Source: Rhexocercosporidium sp. MPI-PUGE-AT-0058 (Eukaryota > Ascomycota > Leotiomycetes > Helotiales). Taken from it: 64,000 nucleotides of DNA. The position numbers and the translations under genes were made by a program. The notes beneath the pieces were generated by a model. The model saw only the letters and a program-made list of their open reading frames with translations, ran no database searches and was not told the origin of the DNA. The stretch covers positions 3,658,001 to 3,722,000 of the forward strand of contig JAGTJL010000002.1 in the NCBI GenBank assembly GCA_020746875.1, given 5' to 3'. Shown here piece by piece: positions 33,808-44,503 of the stretch. Every line of letters starts with the position of its first letter. Position 1 is the first letter of the stretch.

Positions 33808-35827
33808 ATGGACAAAATTGAGTTTTACCAACCCCCTCGGCCTCAAGGAGCCAGCCTCCTTGTTTCCCAGGAACAAGTACGGCTTCACATCTCCCTCCGG
33901 GACCTATTGCGTCTCTTCCCGCCTGCAAAACCGCCATACTTGTGAGCAAGAAAACGCACTTTTCAGATCAGCATTGCAGAAATGGTAAGCAAGGTAAGTG
34001 CCGTAATTTGCCGTGGGAATCGCATCTTCTAACAGCATGGAGAAGACTTCACAGCCTCACGAAATCTTCCGAATCGCAGCGATGACGACGACGACGACGA
34101 CTTCCCCAACATGGAGGAGCTCTTGTCGTGCACATGGCAAAAGAGCATGCCAGCAAGCGAAGACCTAAACAGTGATGATCCCAACGGCTTTATCGATATC
34201 GACGAGCTCCTGTCCGGCGTGCAACAGAAGGGACCAACAAGCGTAGATCCGGACTATGGTAGAATGGCGGTGGACATGGTTGATAATAGAACTCGAGGTG
34301 GGAGTCCTACTGGTTCTAGCCGCTCTACGGCAGGAAGCAGTCGAGGTGAGCATACTGCGTCTCCTAGTTCGGCTAGAACTTCATACTCACAGAATGCTAG
34401 ATCCGATTATACTTAGTGACGACGAATCTGTGAGCGCCGCGTCGGAAACCGACTACAGCAACCTTGAAGTCGACCTCACAGCTAAAAGCGATTCCTCTTC
34501 TCCACACATTGCAGAGAGCGACATGGTGGACGGTGAGGGCGTCGGCTTCGGAACCACATACATTTCTGATTGTCTTGTCGCCGACTACCAAGACGACAGT
34601 AATGACAGTGACAGCGGTGTAGCTGATGGCGCAAGGCCCCAGCTCGCTGGCCTTCCACGGTCAGCCTCCCCTGGCCACGGGTCCGTCACGCAACAAGCCA
34701 GCCCTATACAGGTGAACACTGAGATCATACAAGGGAGCGCGAGCTATGATGGCCTCGATGTCACCAAGGAGACGGAAGACGAGGGAATTGATGTCTTGGC
34801 CGATGATGAAGACGGTGCCGACACCTACTCCACGAAGAGACCAGGGCCGTCCGCTATTTCTAGCGAGAATTCAGCCTCCAATAGCAATGTTTCCCTTCCT
34901 GAGCTACCAGATGACCAGCACGATTCCACTCAATCCCCACAGCCATGCCCAGCAGCGGCGTCTCATGACCAGTCAGATTTGACGAACGACCTTTCGCCGA
35001 AGCATCGTCGCCCACGAGATGATACCAACAATGTTCGCCGCAAGCGACTACGCATGCCATCCCTCACCCGACCACCTAGGACTGCTAGCCTTGTTTCTGC
35101 CGCACTCGAATCCAACGATTTCAAACATACCCAGTCAGTCGCTCTCCTCGCAACCCCGGCCAAGGAACGAAAGATCTGCGACATTGGCCACGAAATGGTT
35201 AACGATGGAGGCACCGACGATTCTAACGACGAAGATTATGACGATATGAGCGGCGTCGCAGCTTCTGAGATACGACGCCCACCACGCCCTCGGAAACGGG
35301 TCAAGCGGGCAAAGGACATGGAACACAACGATGTGGAAACCCCTTCTTCCACCCATTCCCTCAGCGTTTCATATCAAGCGACTGCAGCCACCTCGTCTGT
35401 CAGTATACAGGAGAGCGAAGAGATCCCCATCCATGGATACTTGACACTAAAGGCCATCGAATCGAAAGTTGTGTACTGTCTCACATTTTCTCAAGAACTC
35501 TTACCGGAACCTAGTGGAACATCGCAGAGACAAGGCATTCCCAGGAGTGTCTCTAGCAGCAGCGATAGGAGAGACTCGGAACGGCTGCCTGTGCAAGAAC
35601 GGGATATGAACAGACCCGTCAGGAATTCGCGATTCTCGTCCGAAGATGATACACTTCTACTGCAGTTGAAAGGAAAGGGGTTATCGTGGGATGAGATTTC
35701 AGACCACTTCCCGGGGAGGAGCAAAGGGACATTGCAGGTGCATTACAGTACCAAGTTGAAGGACAACAAAGGGGGAAAGCCTCGGAAGCGGGGCCGCAAG
35801 CTTGGTGTGAGGGTCGTTGGCGTGTGA
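33808..35827 (+). CDS. SANT/Myb-like DNA-binding protein with acidic N-terminal region
   Basis: Spliced protein of about 600 residues. Exon 1 is 33808-33941 (MDKIEFYQPPRPQGASLLVS ...), joined over a 138-base intron to 34080, which restores PPY-F-DDDDDD-FPNMEELL in frame. The second intron ends at 34376; its donor is uncertain (34298 fits best, 34259 is possible), so exon 2 is about 34080-34297 and exon 3 is 34377-35827. Exon 3 has DPIILSDDESVS, a strong match to a SUMO-interacting motif, a basic RPPRPRKRVKR patch, the conserved IHGYLTLKAIESKVVYCLTFS block, and a C-terminal SANT domain (RFSSEDDTLLLQLKGKGLSWDE, FPGRSKGTLQVHYS) followed by GGKPRKRGRK. This is an expanded fungal family of unknown target. 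A broken relative lies 7.5 kb away. Confidence 0.82.
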
Positions 35828-36121
35828 ACGAGGATTCGACCTTACTGGAGACATGCGGATGCGTAGGATGTGAGAATGTATGTTGTATAGAATCGTCTTG
35901 AATCTCGCCTTGAACTGGTCGACGGTGAATGAGAAAATCCAAGTACTGTGTTTCTGGCTTGAAGTCCTGGGACAGATATCGGACTTTGAGAGTCTCTTTA
36001 CGCAACTCTATATGATCGAGGTAGAGAGCACAGGAGACTGCAAGGGGAGGTTCGTGGACTTGCTGATTCAGATGGTTTTTGCCATTCATTTCCCCTTCGT
36101 CAATCCATTTTAAATACATGC

Positions 36122-36928
36122 TCATGAAGGTTTCATCCTGTTCGTTTTCTTGCTAGCATGAATCCACCCCCTTACAACAGATACGCCGTCGATGTCCTGT
36201 CGGTACTCCAACTCCTTTAATCTCTTCGCTTCCATAGCCTCTCTGGCATCAAAAACAGCCTTGTACTTGCTAATTGGTGGCTCTTGGTCGAGGTTTTCTA
36301 AGCAGATCCGACAGTACTCTCTAAGGGCACCAGCGTCATTTTTCAGACAAACCAGGTGCTGCTCAAAAGTGACATCATCCAGTTCGACCCTTCTGAGATG
36401 GTCAGAATTAAGCGCCTGGGCGAGAGGGAGAAGTTGCCCTTCTTCATCAAGATGGCCGAATACCAAATACTTCTCGTGCTCATCGGAAGCGCGCCAAGAA
36501 CCGAGTAGAATTCCTCGAGTTTGCGATACGTTACTTCTCAAGTCAGATGGATTCGGGATATTCGATTGAGGGCCACTGACTGTTGGGGCATTGATGAGCT
36601 GTTCATCGCACAGAAACCTTCGTTTGTGTTATTCCGTATAGTTGCACCTCCATTCTAGAGCCAATCAGTTGACGTCTGTTTCAGCACAGTAAAGGTGTAT
36701 GTACCACTGAACGTGTAGGTTCGAATCTCCGAATCTTCTTTTACAGTTTTCAATCTTGATCTGTGTTTCGACGTCGTTCCTGTCCACTTCAAGGAATGCT
36801 TGAGTGGTTGGGCTTTTCAGGATGTTCTTAAAAGGAAGTGGAAGACCTTGCTTAAGTACTTTCCCATGCACGTCCATCTGTTCAGTCTCAACAACTTGGG
36901 CGACCCATTCCTCCACGCATCTGGGCAT
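36122..36928 (-). CDS. Gene A: unrecognised protein, two exons
   Basis: Spliced protein of 239 residues from exons 36928-36705 and 36617-36122; the 87-base intron closes as HVQ-W-FLCDEQL. The chain begins MPRCVEEWVAQVVETEQMD and contains SWRASDEHEKYLVFGHLDEEGQ and VCLKNDAGALREYCRICLENL, the latter with a CRIC pair and regular helix pattern. No known domain, signal peptide or membrane segment. It is the first of two minus-strand genes (A, B) that share a leader repeat lying directly upstream of their starts. An alternative acceptor (AATGGAG) brings in a stop, which supports the one chosen. Confidence 0.55.
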
Positions 36929-36970
36929 GTAGCACTAGAGAGTCCTGCTACATGCGGCCACAGTGCAACC

Positions 36971-37042
36971 CAGTGGAGTGAGGTGGACAAGTCTGGATAC
37001 TTCACACTACGTGAGAAATGGACCACTAAGAGGATGAAGTGA
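36971..37042 (-). repeat. Leader repeat copy R1 upstream of gene A
   Basis: Shares CAGTGGAGTG, GGTGGACA, TACTTCAC, then GTGAGAAATGG and GATGAAGTGA in the same order and spacing with R2 at 38398-38480 upstream of gene B. It sits about 45 bases before the gene A start, so it is probably transcribed as 5' leader. It lacks the TATA-proximal half that R2 and R3 share. Confidence 0.65.
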
Positions 37043-37350
37043 TAGACCGCACAAGGAGAACCTAAGCTTATTCGGGGCTGGAATATGGTTGGTGCGCCCA
37101 GCTTGGGATCCCCGTCCCGATCTGTGCCCTATATCTGTAGATGCATGCATTGTTGGTGCCTTTTTCGCGAGTGATATGAAATCAGCCATGAGAGTGGTGA
37201 CATATCCAACCACCTAGTCAAAAAGTTCACAAGACCATGGTGGTAATATTACGCATAGAACTAGCTATAATACATCGGAAGATTCGGACGCCAATCCAAC
37301 TCCAGCAATTTCAACATCACTTTCAAACTCACTTCCAAACTCACCAGAGC
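37043..37350. other. Spacer between genes A and B
   Basis: Gene A promoter and gene B 3' flank. An ATATGAAAT string near 37176 recurs at 38653 upstream of gene B. No gene. Confidence 0.35.
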
Positions 37351-38392
37351 CTACCAAGATGATACGTCGAGACCGCCTTTCCAACACAACTTCGTTGCCT
37401 CACTAAGGCGATGTTCATTTCTGTGGGCTAGGTCCTTTAAAATTTGCGAGTAGTTGCCGAAGTCACAGCCCGCCTTCAATACCTTCGTGCAGCAGGCCTC
37501 CGGTTGCTGCCATGCCTCGATCTTGTCAGGAAGGTCCTGGATCAGTCAATTAGCTCTATACGGAATTTTGTGTAGTCCGATGACCAACCTTAGAGAGTTT
37601 CACCCATAGACGAAGAATGTCCTCCCTACACCACCTTCCGCGCACAAAAGTAGAGAATTTAAGACAAAAGTCTTCCATCTCCTCTTCTTTCCAGTTTTCA
37701 GGCTTCTGGCACTCGGCCAGATCAGCGAAGTTTTCCCCAACGACCACGGTTGTACATGACAGGAGAACCTTTTCCTTATGACTCAGCTGTGCTAGAATCT
37801 CCAGCGCAATAGCACTACAGTATTCCGTCCCGGAAAGCATCTTCTCGAGCTGTCGAGTAGCTTCGTCGCGGATCTTGAGCATTTGCCAATCTCTATACGC
37901 CTGTACCGTGTCTAGAAAATAGGTGGTGAAAGGATGATTTCTAGTGCCGAGGCTTGACCGCTTGTCAAGGTGTTGCGTTTCCAGTTGAATGCCATGGTTC
38001 TTGCTGCTGGCAACCCCCTCTTGAGCTGTTGGGGCAAGGGAATCATATGTTGGAATTCGTTTGAGCTTTTTGGGGGGTTGAAAATTATCTTCTGTGCCCT
38101 CCATACATCTTTGTTCACGTTTCCTGGGTGAAGAATCAACGGCCGTTGAGGCTCGAATAACGCACCAGCTGGACCAGCTCCTTACCACCTGGTAGTGGAA
38201 GACATCCTTCATGTCGTCAGTAAGCTGACATCTGAGAAGCTCTGTTAGGTGACCTACAGTCACACTTGAACAGCTGTCCCCAATCGTGCTGCAGGTTGCA
38301 GTCGTCTCGTAGGTGATCGTAGTCTCAAGGGGAATTGGACCCCCGGAAGTGATCTCAGTGGAGATGCGGCTAGCCATCGTGCATGGAAACAA
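37351..38392 (-). CDS. Gene B: unrecognised protein, two exons
   Basis: Spliced protein of 329 residues from exons 38392-37589 and 37536-37351 (52-base intron), joined as LSK-DLPDKIEAW. The first 60 residues are Thr/Ser-rich (TTITYETTATCSTIGDSCSS), then comes a basic PPKKLKRIP stretch that could serve as a nuclear signal, then about 180 residues of helical, well-formed sequence (YRDWQMLKIRDEATRQLEKM, AIALEILAQLSHKEKVLLS, NWKEEEMEDFCLKFSTFV, DFGNYSQILKDLAHRN). No domain that I know. The start could be residue 6 instead. Its promoter abuts a perfect palindrome and the divergent gene C. Confidence 0.58.
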
Positions 38393-38397
38393 GGAAT

Positions 38398-38572
38398 GCA
38401 GTGGAGTGGGGTGGACAGGTCCGGTTACTTCACGCCGACAAGACCTGCGTGTGAAATGGGGGGTATGAACGCGGAGAAGATGAAGTGAGGCGAACCAGCA
38501 CAGCAGCGCTGAGAAGTCGGGAAAGGAAGAGGGCGTATGCAGGTTGCCTCGTTCTGCGGCTTCTTCTTATAC
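38398..38572 (-). promoter_or_regulatory. Promoter/leader module R2 upstream of gene B
   Basis: Read on the minus strand, a TATAAG element (38572-38566) is followed by AGCCGCAGAACGAGGCAACC, a variable stretch, then GCTGGTTCGCCTCACTTCAT, then the part shared with R1. The first two blocks recur at the same order and distance upstream of the membrane-protein gene (R3, 59985-60067). The module therefore spans core promoter and 5' leader. Function inferred from position. Confidence 0.6.
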
Positions 38573-38741
38573 ATTGAATTGGATCACACAAGAAAAAAGA
38601 GGGGCGTACATCCCACATATTTCCAAGCCTGATTTGTGTTTCGGCTTGGGCTAATATGAAATTAATCACTTTCGAAGACTTTGGGATCGCGGCCAGTAAG
38701 TCGGCATAGAAGTTGGAGCAGTAGTTTCGGCTAAGCGGCCC

Positions 38742-38809
38742 CACGCTAAACCACTTTCTACAGTTGTCGTGTCCTGGGACACGACAACTGTAGAAAGTGG
38801 TTTAGCGTG
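38742..38809. repeat. Perfect palindrome, 33-base arms with a 2-base spacer
   Basis: Left arm 38742-38774, spacer TG, right arm 38777-38809; all 33 positions pair. The arm begins CACGCTAAACC and ends GTCGTGTCC. It lies in the 500-base divergent promoter of genes B and C, about 350 bases from the B start and 85 from the C start. It could form a cruciform or a very stable hairpin RNA. No matching arms were noticed elsewhere in the window and no flanking target-site duplication was seen. Confidence 0.95.
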
Positions 38810-38893
38810 CCGGCTCCCTGATCATAATGTTGGCTCGAAGCCGCCGTTTGACCACGCCTCACTCAGTGATCCAACTGCACACCGTCTTCCGAG

Positions 38894-40362
38894 ATGCATC
38901 ACTCTCTCTTACAAGATCTCTCTCAGCTTAAGAAACATCTCGCTGTTCGTGAAGGAGCAACTCAAGAAGATCAGGACGAGAGTGTGAGTATAACCCGACA
39001 CATGCCCTCGAGCGTAGATCTAACTTTAATCGTAGACTCTCCAACTCTTCCTGGAAGTCTGGAAGCGTGTTCCTACCGATTGGAAAGCAAAATGTGATCT
39101 TTCAAAAGAAAACGAGCAGAAGCCTCAACGTGACCGTTTGAGAGTAGACTTATGGAGTCGTGATGCGATCACAGTTTCAGACAGCGTCCTCGCTCAAGTA
39201 CAGGCCTGGGATAAAAACCCTCTATCCTTCCTAACATCTGGAGTGGCTTTCTCCTTCGATCAGTCAGAGAATATATTCACTCGATTGTTTCGATTCATGG
39301 ATCATGGCAAGGGACAAGCAACACTAATCCAAGACATTCGCTTTCGGATTGTCCAAATGGGTTTACATGACTTGATGACAAGACTAGAGTGCAGCAACCT
39401 TCGCACAGGCTCTGAAGCCGAGGACGAGTTCGCAAATCGCGTTCAGGTCGGGGGTGATCCAAGAGCAATAATTCAAAAGGTCAAGAAGTGGGCGACTACT
39501 GGTGGGAAATATGCTTCCCTCTCGCAAGATCTTGGAGGAATAGGGGCAATAATTTGCATGCCAGCAGATCTCTCAAGAGCCAAGTGAGCTTCATCCGCAC
39601 ATAGGAGAAGGTAGTTGACACAGGAGTAGGCTCGAACGAATTCCAGCAAGCGGTGAACCTCGCAATCTAGCCCTCGCATGCCTGAAGCAACGTGGGATTC
39701 AAGACACGACCAAGAAGGACATAGCGCTGTGCTACAAAGTTGCAGAGAAGATCTGGGAACATATGAGGACAGACGTAGATTCCAACATCCTGGAGCACGC
39801 GCCAGTGAACTCCAACAAGCTGTCGTCCGCAAAGCGGAAAGGGAAGGACATGGTTGGTGGTTGCGGCAAGAGACGAACACATGCTAGGGAGCCCTTTCAC
39901 CAGAGTCTCGATAAGCCAGCCACTGTTGGACTTAGCATGGAGAGCACGACCGACTCAGGTCATTGCAACTGGCCAGCTCAGTCAACTGCTGTGCTCACAC
40001 ACTGTTCTGGGACTCTATGCTCCCCGGCAAGCAGCGACCACAGTCTCGCAACTCTCGCTCAGGCCGATTTATCAACGGCACAACTTGCAGATGACGCACT
40101 TGATCCTGGCACAGAAGGTACTAACAACTCGAATGGCTCAGGTACGAGGAAGATTATAGGTAACATTCTCGACGTACTGAGCAGTGACCAGGCTAATTAT
40201 CAAGACGTTGTTGCTGCAGAATTGCTACTTCCGACACAACACGATGGGGAGAGGGACTTTTGGCAAGACATGGTTACTGTTCCACCACCATCCTCATTTT
40301 GGAACGATACTATTCCCCCGATCTCCGACTTCTGGGGAGATATGACCGAGATTGCACTGTGA
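38894..40362 (+). CDS. Gene C: unrecognised protein, three exons
   Basis: Spliced protein of 458 residues from exons 38894-38983, 39036-39583 and 39624-40362 (introns 52 and 40 bases; the second is short but keeps a single frame). The N-terminal 300 residues read as a folded helical protein (HHSLLQDLSQLKKHL, LQLFLEVWKRVPTDWKAKCD, IFTRLFRFMDHGKGQATL, AIIQKVKKWATTGGKYASLS, DIALCYKVAEKIWEHMR). A basic NKLSSAKRKGKDMVGGCGKR segment follows, then a Ser/Thr/Asp-rich tail ending with three similar motifs, DFWQDM, SFWND and DFWGDM, spaced by about 15 residues. No known family. Divergent partner of gene B across the palindrome. Confidence 0.58.
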
Positions 40363-41290
40363 CGGAAAAGGGATGCAGCCGTTCCATGACCCTCATTTGC
40401 TGAACCCCAGGTTTATTGATAACAGATTTCCGGATCCGATCAACTCTAGGGGTGTGTCCTCATCTAGAATGATTGGCCGTCCAACCTCCAAGGACATGTC
40501 CCCTTTCGCTCGGATGTCCCCGACAACCATTAGCGGCAGTACGATAAGAGAGCGCTGTGGACGCCCAGGGAGTGTATTTTGGTGTATGAAGGCGCCCTGC
40601 CAACGCAAATGGTGGATTTTTGGATCGAAGACAGATGTTTCGATCTGGAAGATTGCTCAGTTAGAGGCATGTACTAGGGGAATTTTCTGTACCTTCGGAT
40701 ATATGTGTTTCATAAAGTACGTTATAACAGCTTGACAAGTTGCTGTCACTTCCAAGGCAAGGTGCTCTTGTCCGCTCGGAATTGATCTCGTCCCATATGC
40801 CTTCTCTTCCGCAGCGTTGTGAACGAGTTGGAGAAATTCGGGCTCTGGTGTCGGGCCTTTCTGCAAGCGAATTTGTCCAGGCATACTGCCAGTCATATCT
40901 GAAGCAAATTAGCATACTTTCATTGCAGCTTGGATATGCACGCAAGATAAAGAAATGGCTGTGGTACCGGGCGTGAAGATGAAGATCTTGATACCTGACG
41001 TTTTCAAATCGTTCGGGATGACGTGTTTTAGGACCATCACGTGGTGCACCCATCCCACTTTCTTCCCTATGAGTACAGTGCCCGTAGGTGTCAGGTGACA
41101 GTTTCGTCGGCTCAAGGATTCAGAGCAGTAGCCAACCCACCGTCCATCGAAGCTTCCCCCATGTGCCAGCTTATAGTTTGAAATATATAATTCCTTTCCC
41201 ACGCTCAATGACGATCCACATTCTCATTCTCAACCCTCCAAGTCTACGAACCTTCACATCAACGAATCTCCTGTGGCGTTGTATCCCCAG
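40363..41290. other. Intergenic
   Basis: 3' flank of gene C and flank of the duplicated locus. Frames at 40352-40735 (plus) and 41053-40661 (minus) are open but without motif, and overlap each other. Confidence 0.35.
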
Positions 41291-42515
41291 CAAGGCGCGC
41301 ACAGGCCCGGCGCCGCTTTCGCGTGATATAAGAACCCTCGCCCATCCCTCCTCTACCTTCACCCTCTTTCATTCCTCTCCCAACGATCCCACTCCGTGTC
41401 CTCGGGGAACCCCTCCTCGCATCACATCATGCGCCGTCGACTCCGCTCACTCAGACCCGCCCTCATGCACCAGAAAGCTAAGACTGAGGCTCCTGGCGGC
41501 GGGAGCGGTTGGGAAGCTGCTTCCCTCGATCTCCCACTCTGGCCTCGGTCCCCCTTCGACATTGGCGGCGACCAGCTCTCCGAGCCGTGTCGCATTGGCT
41601 GAGATACGAACAGAGGAGTCGAACATTTGGACCCAAGGAGCACCCTCCTCGTCGCACCACTCCCCACATTCATGGCGGCGCCGGCCCTCAGTGAAGCGCA
41701 AAGCACAGGTTCTGCCTAGGCAGTGCTCCACGCATTACGACCTCAGCAATCGAAAACAACTCACAACGACGCGGCCGGCCCCCTGCCTGGCTAGATCTTC
41801 GGATCAGTTAAGTACTGACAACAGTGTTGATGAGGTCCATGTGGTAAGCTTTTCCCCCAGGTGGAGGTATTGGCAGCAAGTGTGTTCTAGGAGCTAGGCT
41901 GACCTGCGAGGGAAGGGCCGATACCTGCGTGCATGGCAGTGGGAGGAGTGGATCGTGGGAGCTGCTACAACCTCCTGCCAAACAATTACGGAGGCCCCTC
42001 TCGTCGGAGAACCACCACTCGACCACGTTCCCCATGCATCAACTGCGATTTTTCCTGGCTACGAGGAGCTGATACTGGGTTGAGAGGTTGGGAAACATCC
42101 GGTGATACGAGAAGGGCTGGGCAGAGTGGTGGGATTGCAAATCGCAGCAGGATTCCTCGATCGACGGTGAAGCTCCCGGACAAACGGAAAGCATATGGGG
42201 CAATCGCAGGCGAATCAGACCCTCTGACCTCGAATGCTGCGAAACGTCTCAGATCTCGAAAGAGACATGCAACTGGCTTTCGAAGAGCAAGAGGAGTTAT
42301 TAGCTACCTCCCCTAGCTCCCCAGGTCGTCGCTCATTTGAATCATCGCATCCTCCGATTGATCAGGATTGTGACCGAGGCTGGTCAGAAGAGCTCCGGTC
42401 CAGCTCGCGGCTCTGCAGTCAGGATAAGGAGAAGGAAGGCCCGGACGACCAAGAACAGGAGGAGATGGCAGCAGATGAGATAAGGCAGGATGTAGTGGAG
42501 CAGGAACTGGAGGAG
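41291..42515. other. GC-rich flank of the broken SANT-like gene
   Basis: Resembles 32440-33400 in scattered blocks (pyrimidine run after TATAAGAACC, GAGATACGA, GTCGCACCA). Frames such as 41933-42316 may hold the degenerate 5' part of the SANT-like gene (a stretch NAAKRLRSRKRH is basic), but no exon 1 like that of the intact gene was found. Confidence 0.35.
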
Positions 42516-42601
42516 GCCGAGCAGCAGGGAGAGAAGCGGCAGCACTAGAACGAAGGAAGCCGAGCAGCAGGGAGAGAAGCGGCAGCACTAGAACGAAGGA
42601 A
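42516..42601. repeat. 43-base exact tandem duplication
   Basis: 42516-42558 is repeated without change at 42559-42601 (unit starts GCCGAGCAGCAGGG, ends CGAAGGAA). The unit length is not a multiple of three, so it shifts the reading frame. Exact identity means that it is recent compared with the decay around it. Confidence 0.93.
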
Positions 42602-43336
42602 TCAATAGTGGCATCTACCGTTCCGAGAGCAGCGGCCATGGTCATGACACGAACGACGATGATGACGAAGACGACGAGGAAGACGAGCACCCACAACCTG
42701 CAAAGAAGCGGAGACTGTCCCGAGTGTCTCCTGATATGCCTCCAACGCCTCCCCTTGAGCATAGCCCAAAGCCTTACCGCGGACAGCCTCACAGCTTGAA
42801 GCCATCCTCAACCACGCAACTTGAGATTGGCGATGCGCAGTCCCAGACTGATCTCGCTCACCCGCCTACGTCCGTGAATAACGACCACCACTACACCACA
42901 CCAAGCTCTCGCAGTCCCTCAGATACGGAGGAGTTGGCATCAGCCGCGAAGTATCAGGAATGCCCTTCCAAGGTTTTCTGAAGCGCGTTACGATTTGCGA
43001 TCAGATTACATACAATCTCGAGTTTTCATTGTCACATTTCCCTTAGCACTTGAGCCTCCTTCATTCGGAAGGTGTAGCACGAACTGTAGGGAGTCATCAG
43101 TAGAGGCCGCAGCTTCTCGCCGGGCTGTCACTCCTCGCAAGCCGGGTAAGGAACTGACGAGGAATCAAGAAAAGCTGTTGGTTAAGATGGTCCACGACAA
43201 CAAGACCTAGGCAGAGATAGGACAGCATTTCCCAGGTCACACACTGCAGTCACTGAAGGATAATTACTTCACGAAGCAAGGGGGGAGGCCTCGGAGGCGG
43301 GGTCGAAAGGGTGGGGTGAAGATTGTTCGTGTTTGA
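42516..43336 (+). pseudogene. Broken SANT-like gene, relative of the gene at 33808
   Basis: Frames read in turn give NDDDDEDDEEDEHPQPAKKR, then KYQEC, a frame change to FQGFLKRVTICDQITYNLEF, another change to ESSVEAAASRRAVTPRKPG, then a SANT-like end QEKLLVKMVHDNKT-stop-AEIGQHFPGHTLQSLK and GGRPRRRGRKGGVK. The stop replaces a residue that is Trp in SANT domains (TGG to TAG). The end is parallel to FPGRSKGTLQVHYS ... GGKPRKRGRK of the intact gene, so the two are related, though of different subtypes. Lesions: a 43-base tandem duplication, at least two frameshifts and one nonsense codon. The 5' limit is not known. Confidence 0.72.
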
Positions 43337-44503
43337 AGGAGACAAGCTCTCCGAAAGATGGAGTACGCGTACCACGGGTAATTCAAGAACATGTTGTGCC
43401 TGACTCTGGTTTGCTGAATCCAAAATTTGGCTCGTATTTGGGGCTTACTTTGTTAGCACTGCGGCCTTGGTTAAAAGCACTTCAGCAACTCTCCTTTCCT
43501 TCCATGTCTATCTTTTCTCGGAGCGCTTCAAATTAATGCTTTCATTTATCGGTTGATATTTAAGCAAGGCAATATCAGTCCGTGAGGTATCAACGAGAAG
43601 ACTATGCACGTAGTAATAGAGGACTTCGGTGTGGGTTTCAGAACACTGATTCATCAGGTCATCGGAGGGGATGTGAGCCGCAACGGCTTTGTCAGAAATA
43701 ATTATGTACAATAAGTCGATTGGCAGCCTTAGCAATTTCATTTGATTTTCAAGTACAGAAGTTTGCCCTTTGGATTCATTGTTTCATTATCTCTCCCTGC
43801 CCATCGTGTTCATTACGTCAGAAGCCTTCATACCTTTGATTCCGTACCTCCACCAAATTCCCACGGTGCTAGACGATGTGGTATCAAGTACGGCGCTCCG
43901 GGAACACCAGCATTTTAGACCTTACTATCTATACGTCACCTTCTTTCCCTTTGAAAAAGGAGTTTCCTTTCTACAACGTCTTTGCCGTATTTCCTTACAT
44001 TGGGCAACAACTCAATCGTCTCGCACTCTGTAAATTTCCCATATGAGCAGGTAGGCTATTTCGCACCGTACCTACTGCTCTCAAGCTAAATCACTGGTAA
44101 CCTATTAGCACACGACTCAGCACCCAGAGATACTTGTCCGCGCGATGAGTAAGACACGATTTCAAGAGACAGTGTTCTAAGAATTACCTGGAGAGTGCCC
44201 GAAGACAAGCCACAAGGATGGCTGATTACCTAGGTCAGACAATGAGGTAAGCTAAGGTATCACGGAGGATTACCCGTCGTCCTTCTTGTAGCGGCAGCAT
44301 CTCGAGAGCTGAGCTCCTGGTTCCGAGAGCTAGTACCTGAGGGTTCGCATCGCGACTGGTTACCTACAGAGACTTGAGAACTGGTAGCACAACACCAAGC
44401 CCCTATGGCTAGCTGCTCCATTCGAATCATTCGACGCTCTGTAGTACCCGCAGTTGTCATATATTTAAAGAAGCAAAAATACTCACATTATTGCAGTTGA
44501 GAG
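43337..44503. other. Intergenic
   Basis: No supported gene. Small frames near 43741-43508 (minus) and 43770-44033 (plus) have no motif or good start. Confidence 0.35.

Noticed and set aside
36700..36735. tRNA T-arm-like string GGTTCGAATC
   Set aside because: No matching acceptor stem, D-arm or anticodon arm around it; it lies in the coding exon of gene A.
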